A stretch of 64,000 nt of DNA, from contig NZ_RYZZ01000003.1 of NCBI RefSeq assembly GCF_003989135.1, positions 1-64,000 of the forward strand. Reading direction: 5' to 3'. Every line of letters begins with the position of its first letter. Position 1 is the stretch's first letter. A program made the translations under genes and the position numbers. Below, in pieces: positions 15,661 to 24,976 of the stretch. The stretch is from Peribacillus cavernae (GTDB taxonomy: Bacteria > Bacillota > Bacilli > Bacillales > DSM-1321). A model generated the notes under the pieces. The model was not told where the DNA came from. It saw nothing but the letters and a program-made list of their open reading frames with translations, and did no database searches.

Positions 15661-16587
15661 TTGTCTCCCTCTTTACTATTCATTTTAGGTATTTCCATTG
15701 TCTCATTGCTTGTGATGTTCATATGTATAGTGAAATGGAGAAATCATCTTACCTTAATGTCAGGCATGATGATTTCCATGGCAACAGGTATGACTTCAGG
15801 TATTCTGGGTGGGATAACAATTGGATATTATTTCTCCGGGAATTTGTTTATGTCAACGATCCTCGGTTCGTTGACGGGTATAACGATCGGTTTTTTAACG
15901 GGAATACCTCTTGGTCTCTTACCGGTTTTAGACGGTATGTTATCAGGTTTGATGGCAGGGATGATGGGTGCCATGCTGGGTGATATGATTCCCGTAGCCT
16001 ACAGTGAAGCACTATTTAAAGTGTTTTTTATTATCTATATGGCGGTCCATTTTATAGTACTGTATTTGTTATTTTCCGAAGTAGAAGTAAAAGAAAAGAA
16101 AGGACATTTAATCATAAATTTATTCAAAAACCCTAAATTCGCAGGAGGGAGTTTAATCATTCTTGGTTTTACTATGGATCAGATAGACGCGCCTAAGCCT
16201 GCAATGCCATCTTCCGAACAGCATAGTCATAGTAATAATAATGAAATGATAAACTCGGGACAGGTCGTTAAAGATAGCAGCATACTAAGGATTACGGCAA
16301 AAGACTTTGCCTACACACCGGAAAATATCAAGATGAAGAGCGGAGTACTATATACTATGGTCCTGTCGAATACTGGAGCTGATGAACATGATATAAATGT
16401 GGTCAATTTGAATGATATTTCCCGCCAAGGAAATGATGACAGCCAAGCTCTTTTTCACTTACATGCAAAAGCAGGTGAAGAGGCAAAGGCGGAAATTAAG
16501 CTCGAAAAAAGCGGGGAGTATTATTTTTATTGTACGATCCCTGGGCATAAAGAAGCTGGAATGGTGGGGAATCTGGCTGTTTCATAA
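15661..16587 (+). CDS. Membrane-anchored cupredoxin-domain protein
   Basis: This 308-residue protein starts with TTG behind AGGAGG. Residues 1-170 hold about five Gly/Met-rich membrane helices (TGMTSGILGGITIGYYFSG; GLMAGMMGAMLGDM). A His-containing linker is followed by a cupredoxin domain (about 205-308) with the blue-copper ligands His in DEHDINV, then Cys and His in YCTIPGH, and a Met in AGMVGN. It probably binds copper outside the membrane and may pass electrons or copper to the multicopper oxidase nearby. It stands alone, with a terminator at 16663. Confidence 0.85.
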   Translation: MSPSLLFILGISIVSLLVMFICIVKWRNHLTLMSGMMISMATGMTSGILGGITIGYYFSGNLFMSTILGSLTGITIGFLTGIPLGLLPVLDGMLSGLMAGMMGAMLGDMIPVAYSEALFKVFFIIYMAVHFIVLYLLFSEVEVKEKKGHLIINLFKNPKFAGGSLIILGFTMDQIDAPKPAMPSSEQHSHSNNNEMINSGQVVKDSSILRITAKDFAYTPENIKMKSGVLYTMVLSNTGADEHDINVVNLNDISRQGNDDSQALFHLHAKAGEEAKAEIKLEKSGEYYFYCTIPGHKEAGMVGNLAVS

Positions 16588-16662
16588 GTTCCGTTAACTG
16601 GGAAAATGATAATATCATACTGGAGTAAGCAAAACGAAATTCATATTGTAGAAAAGGAAAAG

Positions 16663-16689
16663 CAGAGTAATGATATACTCTGTTTTTTT
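16663..16689 (+). terminator. Terminator after the cupredoxin gene
   Basis: CAGAGTA/TACTCTG, a 6-nt loop and seven T's end the cupredoxin transcript about 75 nt after its stop. Confidence 0.85.
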
Positions 16690-16869
16690 ATTGGGGGATT
16701 TAGGAAGTATAAAACCTGTGATAAAATTTGAAAAACGGTCATATTTCCTCCCTAGTTTCTTCACAAGTATTTTGTAAAATATTGAACAGGAGGGGTGACA
16801 GTTAACGGACAAAGGCTGATCAATTTATAAAGTAATTTATCAAAATAAATGTAATAAGGGGATAATTAA

Positions 16870-17796
16870 ATGCAAAGTATTCAACCTTTGGATAGAGTGG
16901 CTTTTGAGATTGGACCATTCACTGTTTATTGGTATGGTTTGATAATAGGTATGGGTTTATTTTTAGGTTGGCTGCTTGCTACAAGAGAAGCAGAAAAGGT
17001 AAAATTAGATAGAGAAATCTTTACTGATTTGTTATTTTGGGCTGTTCCTATTTCTATCATTTCTGCAAGGATTTATTATGTCCTTTTTAAATGGGAATAT
17101 TATTCCGAAAATCCCGGCAAAATCATTGCTATTTGGGAGGGCGGTATAGCCATCCATGGTGCATTAATCGGTGCTGTACTTACAGCTGTCATATTTGCGA
17201 AGAAAAAAGGAGTGTCTTTTTGGAAGCTTGCAGATATTGCTGCTCCTAGTCTTATCCTGGGACAAGCCATTGGTCGTTGGGGAAACTTTATGAACCAGGA
17301 AGCACATGGGACTGAAGTGACCAGGCAATTCCTTGAGAATCTAAATCTTCCGAATTTCATCATAAATCAAATGTATATCGACGGAACGTATTATCATCCA
17401 ACATTTCTTTATGAGTCCATTTGGAACTTGGCTGGGTTCCTGGCACTCCTGCTTATTCGGAGAATGAACCCTAGGAGGGGGGAAGTTTTTCTCTATTATA
17501 TAATCTGGTATTCAATCGGAAGATTTTTTGTTGAAGGCTTGAGAACCGATAGTTTAATGCTGACAGAAAACCTAAGAATTGCTCAGGTCCTGTCCCTGAC
17601 GCTGATTACTTTAGCGATACTAATTCTGTGGTTTAGAAGATGGAAAGGGTTAGCCGGCCAAAAATATACGGATGCATCCCAATTCATAAATTTCAACAAA
17701 ACTGTTTTAATGAAAAAGTGCAATCATTATCTGATCACATCAGGCTGTCGAGAAACCCTCGGCAGTCTCCTTTATTTCTCAAATTCCTTCACATGA
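16870..17796 (+). CDS. Second prolipoprotein diacylglyceryl transferase (Lgt paralogue) with an extended tail
   Basis: This Lgt transfers diacylglycerol from phosphatidylglycerol to lipobox cysteines. The family motifs are intact: HGALIGAV with its His, and [13 protein letters not shown] with the key Arg. It is highly similar to the housekeeping lgt at 62318, but 308 residues long against 270. The extra tail of about 40 residues (after QKYTDASQF) reads straight through a terminator-like hairpin at 17745-17765, so the original stop was probably lost. Many lipoproteins lie in this region (oxidase, glycosylhydrolase-like, CWB2), which may explain a second copy. Confidence 0.88.
   Translation: MQSIQPLDRVAFEIGPFTVYWYGLIIGMGLFLGWLLATREAEKVKLDREIFTDLLFWAVPISIISARIYYVLFKWEYYSENPGKIIAIWEGGIAIHGALIGAVLTAVIFAKKKGVSFWKLADIAAPSLILGQAIGRWGNFMNQEAHGTEVTRQFLENLNLPNFIINQMYIDGTYYHPTFLYESIWNLAGFLALLLIRRMNPRRGEVFLYYIIWYSIGRFFVEGLRTDSLMLTENLRIAQVLSLTLITLAILILWFRRWKGLAGQKYTDASQFINFNKTVLMKKCNHYLITSGCRETLGSLLYFSNSFT
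17745..17775 (+). terminator. Terminator hairpin inside the end of the second lgt
   Basis: CTGTCGAG (17745-17752) pairs with CTCGGCAG (17758-17765), followed by a T-rich stretch. It lies inside the last codons of the reading frame and resembles the terminator at 22374. Confidence 0.65.
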
Positions 17797-17901
17797 GTAG
17801 TTTAACTTTGCAGTGTAAACAAAGTTATTTCGGGACGACAATAAAAACGGATAGGGAGAAGTGTGATCCCAATCCCTCTATTTGTATAAAGAAGCATTTT
17901 A

Positions 17902-18135
17902 CTATTTGGTATTTCCTTTAACATATTTTTTTGCTCCATCCGGTCTAAAAAGTGGACCGATAAAAGGAAGCCTAATTTGTCCCCCATAGCTATGGCCGGA
18001 TAATTGAAGATCAATTGGATATTGTCCAGTGTTGTCAGCAATATCCGGCTCATGAGCTAATAGAATCGTAAATTCGTCTCCCGGGATTTCAATTAAGGCA
18101 TTTTCTACATTGGAATCTCTTTCCGAAATTAACAA
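17902..18135 (-). pseudogene. C-terminal remnant of a YkuE/YaeI-type metallophosphoesterase
   Basis: The minus strand encodes a 77-residue tail with LLAHEPDIAD and DLQLSGHSYGGQIRLPFIG, the C-terminal signature of membrane metallophosphoesterases. The GHSHGGQ metal motif reads GHSYGGQ, losing a ligand His. No start or N-terminal two thirds remain, and the frame runs back into the terminator of the multicopper oxidase gene. It is a decayed gene. Confidence 0.8.
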
Positions 18136-18164
18136 GTCCTAAGTGATTAGTTTCCACTTAGGAC
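18136..18164 (-). terminator. Terminator of the multicopper oxidase gene
   Basis: A perfect 10-bp stem GTCCTAAGTG/CACTTAGGAC is followed on the minus strand by TTGTTAATTT. It lies 26 nt after the oxidase stop. Confidence 0.8.
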
Positions 18165-18189
18165 ATTATAAATTTGTTCTATTTGTTAT

Positions 18190-19809
18190 TTATTCAGGCT
18201 TATTTCCAGCATCCGAATCCACTTTAAAGTCTGGTTCAAATCCTTTGTACTTTACCATGTTTACCATGCCGGCGGAAGCATGATGTAAATCATGGCAGTG
18301 GAAAAGCCAGTTACCTGGATTATCAGCTTTAAAGGCTACAACATATTCATCTCCAGGTTTTAAATTGACAGTGTCTTTCAGGATTGGCGATCCTTCAACC
18401 GGTTTTCCGTTCTTGCTTAGCACTTGAAAGAAATGCCCGTGCAAATGCATAGGGTGGTCATCTGATTTAGAGTTATTGACTAATTTAACCTTTACAAGAT
18501 CGCCTTTATCTACTTCGATATTATCTGTATCAGGAAAGACTTTATCGTTAATTGTGTAAACCATTTCGTTCCCATTCATTGCAGTGTTTAAGTCCATTGT
18601 ATATTCCACATCAAATTTCTGGTTTGAAGTAAACTCCCCCTTGGTTTGTTTCCCATAAGATGTGTAATTGAATACAGGCAGGTTTTCACTCTGATTAGGT
18701 TGATCGTTAGATTCTTTGCTTCCTTCATATTCAATGACGGTTTTCATTCCGTCGGTGCCTTTCATTTCTCCATGACACTCCAGATACCATTTTCCAGGAT
18801 TATCGGCGGTGAATTCAATGTCATACCGTTCCCCAGGTGCAATGGAAATCAATTGATCTTTGATCGTTTTTGGTTCATTTAACTCTTGTCCATCGATAGC
18901 AACGACTTTGAAGTCATGTCCATGTAAATGGATCTTATGAGACATATAACCGATATTTGCTAAACGGATCCGAACTTTTTCGCCCTCTTTTACTTTAAGA
19001 GGCTTAATCTCTTTACCACTTTTTCCATTGATCGTGAAGATATCATAATTGCTCATATCGTGGCCTGCCATACTATCGTCATTTTCAGTGGACTCTTTTT
19101 CATCTTTCTTAGAGTTGGAATTGTCCTCCATACCACTCATATTGCTGTGATCCATGCCTTCCATATCTTCCGTACCACTCATGTCCATGCCTTCCATCTC
19201 TTCAGGATTGCTCATCCATTCATCAAGCATAAGAGAATAATCGCGGTCATAGGTTGGTGTTTTGGGTTCAACGATAAAGGAACCGTAAAGTCCTTTATCT
19301 AGCTGATTTACTCCGTCCTGGTGGGTATGATACATATACGTGCCAGGGACTGAAGCAGTAAATTTATATGTGAAAGACTTACCTGGCTGAACAGCATTTT
19401 GGGTTACACCTGGAATTCCATCCATATTATTAGGAAGCGGGATTCCATGCCAGTGAATCGTGACAGGGTCTGGCAGTTCATTTTTTAAGTTTATATTTAC
19501 TTTTTCCCCTTCTTTGACCCTGATTTGTGAGCCAGGAACGGAACGATTGAATGTCCATGCTGCAACATTAACTTTTTCATTCAGTTGGTGATTTGCTTCT
19601 TCCGCGACAAGATTAATATTCTTGCCGGTTAATGTCTTGGATTCGATTGTTTGGGGAAGCGTTTTGTTATCCGTATTTTCCGTTTTAGTTTCTTTTTCCT
19701 GAGTTGAACCCATTTTGCTATGGTCCATTCCGCCCATGCTACCCGCTGATGAACAGGCTGCTAGAAATAAAGTTACTATTGAAAAAATACTTAGAAATTT
19801 AAGTTTCAT
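18190..19809 (-). CDS. Lipoprotein multicopper oxidase (CopA/CueO-like)
   Basis: The 539-residue protein is a three-domain multicopper oxidase and probable lipoprotein (lipobox LAACSS). The copper sites are complete: IHWHGIP, YHTHQDG, HPMHLHGH and WLFHCHDLHHASAGM, covering T1, T2 and T3 centres. A Met/His-rich insert (EGMDMSGTEDMEGMDHSNMSG, about residues 205-245) resembles the copper-binding patches of CueO-type cuprous oxidases. The likely job is oxidising Cu(I) to less toxic Cu(II) outside the cell. The ATG at 19809 follows GGAGGT. A 14-bp palindrome TTTGTAATTACAAA lies 17-30 nt upstream and may be an operator. Confidence 0.92.
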   Translation of the reverse strand: MKLKFLSIFSIVTLFLAACSSAGSMGGMDHSKMGSTQEKETKTENTDNKTLPQTIESKTLTGKNINLVAEEANHQLNEKVNVAAWTFNRSVPGSQIRVKEGEKVNINLKNELPDPVTIHWHGIPLPNNMDGIPGVTQNAVQPGKSFTYKFTASVPGTYMYHTHQDGVNQLDKGLYGSFIVEPKTPTYDRDYSLMLDEWMSNPEEMEGMDMSGTEDMEGMDHSNMSGMEDNSNSKKDEKESTENDDSMAGHDMSNYDIFTINGKSGKEIKPLKVKEGEKVRIRLANIGYMSHKIHLHGHDFKVVAIDGQELNEPKTIKDQLISIAPGERYDIEFTADNPGKWYLECHGEMKGTDGMKTVIEYEGSKESNDQPNQSENLPVFNYTSYGKQTKGEFTSNQKFDVEYTMDLNTAMNGNEMVYTINDKVFPDTDNIEVDKGDLVKVKLVNNSKSDDHPMHLHGHFFQVLSKNGKPVEGSPILKDTVNLKPGDEYVVAFKADNPGNWLFHCHDLHHASAGMVNMVKYKGFEPDFKVDSDAGNKPE

Positions 19810-19825
19810 CTTGTTACCTCCACAA

Positions 19826-19839
19826 TTTGTAATTACAAA
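19826..19839 (-). promoter_or_regulatory. Perfect 14-bp palindrome upstream of the oxidase
   Basis: TTTGTAATTACAAA lies between the oxidase start and the upstream region, close to its ribosome binding site. It may be an operator of an unknown regulator. It is not the CsoR box and not a clear CopY box. Confidence 0.35.
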
Positions 19840-20092
19840 ATACATTGTATATCAAAGATTTGCAGAAAATTGGGAGATAACATGCATAAACAAAGAATTT
19901 TTTTATTAGAAATTGAAATTGTCTGTTCAAAAAGGACAATATTCCAGATTCTTTTTTATGGATAAAAATAGGTAACCTGAAATATTGGTGGTACAAAAGT
20001 ATGTAACAAATGTACTGCTTTAAATCGTTTTTTTCATTATTATATCATCGTTTTTCATTGAATCTAGCTAAACTGAAATGGAAGTAAATATC

Positions 20093-20188
20093 ATGAATAA
20101 GAAGCTGGTTTCATTAATAATTATGATGGTACTTAAACCCTCTTGTCCTGTGTGCATTAAAAAAGATGTTTTTTGCCAACTTCCATAA
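20093..20188 (+). CDS. Tiny ORF with a CPVC motif
   Basis: A 31-codon frame starts MNKKLVSLIIMMVLKPSCPVC and carries a thioredoxin-like CxxC directly after a hydrophobic stretch. It ends at TAA 20186. The only upstream site is a weak GGAAG. It may be a remnant of a secreted thioredoxin or chance. The rest of the 475-bp gap 19840-20324 holds no gene I can support. Confidence 0.25.
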   Translation: MNKKLVSLIIMMVLKPSCPVCIKKDVFCQLP

Positions 20189-20324
20189 AATCTGCAAACT
20201 TTTTTTATATGATAACTGGATAAGTAATTTTTTTATTAATCAAATAGTATTACATGGGCCATTTTTATTAGCATTTCTGCCTGGCAAACTTTGACGCTGA
20301 AAATAGATTATATGAGGGGAGAAT

Positions 20325-22289
20325 ATGAAAAATATGATTGATAAGAGTAAAAATGTTCTTAGTAAGCCTATTGCCTTTTTTATTTTAGCGATAATGCTTC
20401 TCTGGATGAAGACATATATAGGATATAAAGTCGAATTTAATTTAGGGATTGATAATAGAATGCAGGAGCTGCTATTATTTCTTAATCCCTTAAGCTCAGC
20501 CATTTTATTCTTTGGGTTAGCTTTATTTTCCAAAGGTAAAAAAGCCTTTACGCGGCTGATTGTATTGGATTCAATCTTGTCGTTCGTTTTATACGCAAAT
20601 ATCGTCTACTATAGATTTTTTACTGATTTCATTACATTGCCCACCCTTACTCAAACGAAAAATGCCGGTGATTTAGGACAAAGCATTACCGCATTGATTA
20701 GGCCTTATGATGTTTTATATTTTCTGGATACCATCCTGTTGTTTGTATTAGTGGCGGCTAAAGTTGTGAAACCGGAACCGATTCGTACGAGCCGCCGTAA
20801 ACTTGCAGCAGTGTTTGTCACCGGCTTCCTGGTTTTGAGTACAAACGTTGCATTGGCGGAAGGCGATCGTCCGCAATTGCTGACAAGGGGATTTGATCGT
20901 AATTACATTGTAAAATATCTGGGGATGTATAATTATCATATTTATGATGCTTTACAAAGCACAAAATCGTATACTCAGCGTGCTTTATCCGATAGCACAG
21001 ATATGACGGAAATAATTAACTATACGAAAGCTACAAGAGTAGAACCGAACCCTCAATATTTCGCGAAGGCAAAGGGGAAAAATGTGATTTATGTTCACTT
21101 GGAATCCCTGCAAAATTTCATGATTAATTATAAATTAAATGGACAAGAGGTTACTCCATTTTTGAATTCGCTTGTTAATGAAAAAAATACGATGTATTTC
21201 AATAACTTTTTCCAGCAAACAGGCCAGGGGAAATCTTCTGATGCTGAATTTATGTTAGAAAACTCATTATTTGGTTTGCCGCAGGGAGCTTCGTTTACAA
21301 CAAAAGGACAAAACACATATCAAGCTGCACCGGCAATACTCGGCCAGCAAGGGTATACCTCTGCTGTGTTTCACGGGAATTATAAATCTTTCTGGAACCG
21401 GGATGAAATTTACAAACAATTTGGCTATGACAACTTCTTTGATGCGAGTTACTATTCCATGAAGGAAGAGGATGTCTTAAATTATGGCCTGAAAGACAAA
21501 CCTTTTTTTGAAGAGTCCAAGCCGTTGCTGGATTCCTTAAAGCAGCCTTTCTATGCCAAATTTATCACCTTGTCGAATCATTTCCCTTATCCGATAGATG
21601 AAGAGGATGCAACCATTGAAAAAAATACTACAGGGGATCCAACTGTAGATAACTATTTCCGAACCGCCCGTTATCTGGACGAATCTATAAAAGGATTCTA
21701 TGACTATTTGAAGCAGTCGGGCCTGTACGAAAACTCGATAATTGTTATGTACGGCGATCATTACGGCATTTCCGACAACCGCAAAAATGCCTTATCTAAA
21801 GCCCTGGGGAAAGAAGTGAACGATTTTGAATATGCACAATTACAGCGTGTTCCTCTGTTCATCCGGATCCCGGGAGTTCAGGGGGGAATCAAAAGCAAGT
21901 ATGGTGGCCAAATAGATGTTTTACCTACGCTTTTCAATTTCATGGGGATAGATACTAAAAATTACATCCAATTTGGTTCGGACCTAATGGCAAAAGGCCG
22001 TCAGCAAGTAGTGGTATTCCGAAATGGTGATTTTGTTACGCCAAAGGTCACATCTATTGATAACAAATACTATAAAACAGCAACAGGCGAAGAAATTAAG
22101 AAAACTGCTGAGATTGAAGGAATTAAAAAGTATGTTGAGATGAAGCTGAATTTCTCGGATAAAGTAGTGTATGGAGATCTGCTGCGTTTTTATACACCTA
22201 AAGGTTTTAAACCTGTGGATCCTGCTAATTATGACTATAAGAATAAGGAAGAAAATGTCTTGGAAGAAAAGACATCGAATGATAAATAA
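20325..22289 (+). CDS. LtaS-family polyglycerolphosphate synthase
   Basis: The 654-residue membrane enzyme belongs to the LtaS/YfnI/YqgS/YvgJ group. It has five N-terminal membrane helices (to about residue 180) and an extracellular sulfatase-like domain. The catalytic Thr299 lies in the signature TGQGKSSDAEF, close to Thr300 of the S. aureus enzyme. Metal motifs include YVHLESLQ and YGDHYG. It polymerises glycerol phosphate from phosphatidylglycerol into lipoteichoic acid, or primes it. GGGGAG precedes the ATG. Which paralogue it is cannot be told here. Confidence 0.93.
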   Translation: MKNMIDKSKNVLSKPIAFFILAIMLLWMKTYIGYKVEFNLGIDNRMQELLLFLNPLSSAILFFGLALFSKGKKAFTRLIVLDSILSFVLYANIVYYRFFTDFITLPTLTQTKNAGDLGQSITALIRPYDVLYFLDTILLFVLVAAKVVKPEPIRTSRRKLAAVFVTGFLVLSTNVALAEGDRPQLLTRGFDRNYIVKYLGMYNYHIYDALQSTKSYTQRALSDSTDMTEIINYTKATRVEPNPQYFAKAKGKNVIYVHLESLQNFMINYKLNGQEVTPFLNSLVNEKNTMYFNNFFQQTGQGKSSDAEFMLENSLFGLPQGASFTTKGQNTYQAAPAILGQQGYTSAVFHGNYKSFWNRDEIYKQFGYDNFFDASYYSMKEEDVLNYGLKDKPFFEESKPLLDSLKQPFYAKFITLSNHFPYPIDEEDATIEKNTTGDPTVDNYFRTARYLDESIKGFYDYLKQSGLYENSIIVMYGDHYGISDNRKNALSKALGKEVNDFEYAQLQRVPLFIRIPGVQGGIKSKYGGQIDVLPTLFNFMGIDTKNYIQFGSDLMAKGRQQVVVFRNGDFVTPKVTSIDNKYYKTATGEEIKKTAEIEGIKKYVEMKLNFSDKVVYGDLLRFYTPKGFKPVDPANYDYKNKEENVLEEKTSNDK

Positions 22290-22373
22290 TTCATTTCCCC
22301 TTTAAGAGTACAAAATTTATCTCTTGATCGAGTAAGTGACTAAACGTATCAATCAAAAGTTATTTAGGAAGGA

Positions 22374-22400
22374 CTGTCGAGAAAACCTCGACAGCCTTTT
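22374..22400 (+). terminator. Terminator after the LtaS gene
   Basis: CTGTCGAG (22374-22381) pairs with CTCGACAG (22387-22394) and CCTTTT follows. It is nearly the same hairpin as the one at the end of the second lgt. Confidence 0.8.
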
Positions 22401-22518
22401 AAAGTTGTCATTCACTGTAAAGCTTTCATTCAATTCATTCGAATATTAATAGTTTTATTATCCATGTTGAATAGTACCCTGGGATTCTGTCAATCATAGA
22501 AATGAGGTGACTATAAGT

Positions 22519-23223
22519 ATGAAAAAAATAATGAGTATTATTCTTGTCGGCATGTTTTTAAGTTTTTTGCAGATTGATAATGTATTTAGCAAGAAAGAAG
22601 ATAGAGAACTAAAGCAAATTAGCGGAATAGCAGCGAGTAATAAGGTAGAAGTGGAAGAATGGAAAATCTATTATCGCATCATAAAGAAAGAACAAAGTAA
22701 AAATTCAATTAATAATTATATTAAGCAAATAGAAAAAGACCAACCGTTTACATGGGTTAAAGATAAGGAACAGCACCATTATAATATAAAAGGATTTAGC
22801 CGAGAAGGGGCGATAGAAAAAAGGGTCACAATAGATGTATTACCTGATAATAATACATCTACATTGGTTATGACGCTAGAAATAAAAGGGGTTGGTAATC
22901 CCAATAGCGCAAATTCACAAATACTAAAGGCCCCTAAAGTTCTGGAAAAAGGAAGCAGATATGTAACCGTACAGGGCTTAACAAAGGGTGCTGTCGCGAT
23001 CGATCAGTTAAGCAACAATTTAAAGAAAGCTTTTTCTGTGAAATATATTGAGGGTGTAAAGGAAAAAAACTTTATTTCTATATCTGGTTATACTAGTCAA
23101 TGGAGTGAAAAGTTGAAAGCGAAAGGGGAAGAACCTATTAATATCCAAATCGGATTGCGGAAGAATGCAAAGGGCCAAATAAAAACAACGATAGGGACTC
23201 CTATTATTACATCAGAGTATTAG
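22519..23223 (+). CDS. YwmB-like secreted protein
   Basis: The 234-residue protein has an N-terminal signal or anchor helix (MKKIMSIILVGMFLSFLQI) and an extracellular alpha/beta body resembling the YwmB family, named for a TATA-binding-protein-like fold of unknown role. The ATG at 22519 is used because GAGGTG is spaced for it; the GTG at 22507 is an in-frame alternative. No cysteines or catalytic motifs stand out. It lies between LtaS and a MurE-like ligase, so an envelope role is plausible. Confidence 0.65.
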   Translation: MKKIMSIILVGMFLSFLQIDNVFSKKEDRELKQISGIAASNKVEVEEWKIYYRIIKKEQSKNSINNYIKQIEKDQPFTWVKDKEQHHYNIKGFSREGAIEKRVTIDVLPDNNTSTLVMTLEIKGVGNPNSANSQILKAPKVLEKGSRYVTVQGLTKGAVAIDQLSNNLKKAFSVKYIEGVKEKNFISISGYTSQWSEKLKAKGEEPINIQIGLRKNAKGQIKTTIGTPIITSEY

Positions 23224-23397
23224 ATTAATCTCAAAGTCGCCGCCTTTTTCAATATTAAATAATAAGAAATACTTTTGTTCATTTTCCTTTACCTTTGTAT
23301 GTCATTATGGTTTGCATTCGAAGATACTCCATAGTTTTTTCACAAATATAACTTATAATGTCGTAGAAACTAGCTGGGAGGAGAAGGTTACATAACA

Positions 23398-24855
23398 ATG
23401 AATTTACATACTTTAATTAAGGGTTTGGATATCATAAATCGATCCAAAAACGAAATTGCGGACATAACAGTTGAAGGAATAACAGATAATTCTGCAGAGG
23501 TCAAAAGCGGATTTCTCTTTTTAGCTATTAAAGGCAATGATGTTGATGGACATGATTTTATTGAAGAAGCAGTCCGTTCAGGTGCATCTGTTGTGATTGG
23601 AGAAAAGGATTACACTGATATATCAGTGCCTTATATACAAATAAAAAACAGCCGCAAAGTGCTGGGTGACATTTCCAATATTTTTTACAGAGACCCTAGC
23701 AGTAAAAAAATTATGATAGGGATTACAGGAACTAACGGAAAAACAACGACTAGCTACATGTTGAAGTATATTTTGGAGGAAAATGGCATACCTTGCTCGA
23801 TAATCGGAACAATCGAAAACATTATCAATGGCAAATCTGTGTCATCCTTAAATACTACTCCAAACTCATTGGAATTACATAAATTAATCTCATCCAGTAA
23901 AGATGAGGTTATTATTATTGAAGTCTCTTCTCACGGATTGATACAATATCGTTTAGAAGGTCTTCAGTTTGATTATTGTTTATTTACGAATCTTGATCAT
24001 GATCATCTAGATTTTCACGGTTCTATAGAGGAGTACTTTCGTGCAAAATCTTTGTTATTTGGAAAAATGAAACCTGATGGACAAGCTATTATAAACGCTG
24101 ATGACTATTGGGGTGAGAAATTAGGCGAACTGCTAAAGAGTCAAGGAAAAGATACGTTTTTAATTGGCAAGTCTGATCAATGCTCATTAAAAATATCTGA
24201 GTACCACAATATGAAGTTTAACTTAAAAGAAAATGGAGAATCATTTAAGGTTCATTTGCCAATGCCAGGGTTCCATAACCTATTTAATACAGCAATGGCT
24301 TACTCAACTGCACGAATGTTAAATGTATCCAGGGAACATGTTCTTAAAGCTCTCTCTAAATTTCCTGGGGTAACCGGGAGGTTTGAAGTAATAGAGCAAA
24401 TCAATGGCTCTACTGTAGTAATTGATTATGCCCATACTGCAGATGCTATCTTTCACTGTTTGAAAACTGCAAGAGATTGCGGGGCGAAAAGAATCATACA
24501 TATCTTTGGGTTCAGAGGGGACAGGGATGCAAGTAAAAGAGAAGAAATGGCAAATATCTCTTCAGAATTAAGTGATCTATTTATATTAACCACTGATGAT
24601 CTAAACTCAGTTTCTTATGATGATATGGCAATGAGCCTTCAAGAATTAAATGAGAAATATAATAATAACGGTATAGTCATACCGGACCGGACATTGGCTA
24701 TAAAGCAAGCGCTGGAAATGGCCAAAAAAGGCGATTATATAGTCATCACTGGAAAAGGACATGAACAATTCCAACAACCATTCAGCTTGCCAACTCATTC
24801 CGATAAAGACACTATCTCGTTCATAAATGAGCAAAGAAATCAGAAAGATATTTAA
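23398..24855 (+). CDS. MurE-like Mur ligase without the DNPR motif
   Basis: This 485-residue ATP-dependent Mur ligase is most like MurE, which adds the third residue to UDP-MurNAc-dipeptide. The P-loop GITGTNGKTTTSY, the carbamylated-Lys region EYFRAKSLL, the C-terminal FGFRGDRD and TGKGHEQ motifs are present. The DNPR motif that recognises meso-diaminopimelate is replaced by TTDDLNSVSYDD. It therefore probably uses another amino acid or another substrate and is a specialised paralogue. ATG 23398 follows GGGAGGAGAAGG at a somewhat long spacing. Confidence 0.82.
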   Translation: MNLHTLIKGLDIINRSKNEIADITVEGITDNSAEVKSGFLFLAIKGNDVDGHDFIEEAVRSGASVVIGEKDYTDISVPYIQIKNSRKVLGDISNIFYRDPSSKKIMIGITGTNGKTTTSYMLKYILEENGIPCSIIGTIENIINGKSVSSLNTTPNSLELHKLISSSKDEVIIIEVSSHGLIQYRLEGLQFDYCLFTNLDHDHLDFHGSIEEYFRAKSLLFGKMKPDGQAIINADDYWGEKLGELLKSQGKDTFLIGKSDQCSLKISEYHNMKFNLKENGESFKVHLPMPGFHNLFNTAMAYSTARMLNVSREHVLKALSKFPGVTGRFEVIEQINGSTVVIDYAHTADAIFHCLKTARDCGAKRIIHIFGFRGDRDASKREEMANISSELSDLFILTTDDLNSVSYDDMAMSLQELNEKYNNNGIVIPDRTLAIKQALEMAKKGDYIVITGKGHEQFQQPFSLPTHSDKDTISFINEQRNQKDI

Positions 24856-24976
24856 TTGGTAAAGTTGAGAAAACAATCGTGTTTTGGTTGGTGTTTTGAT
24901 TGGCCGCATTATTGTTGGATTTGGATCCAATCTAATGACTGAGCAACGGGAAATAAACTTGTGAAGGTGAAAATAC

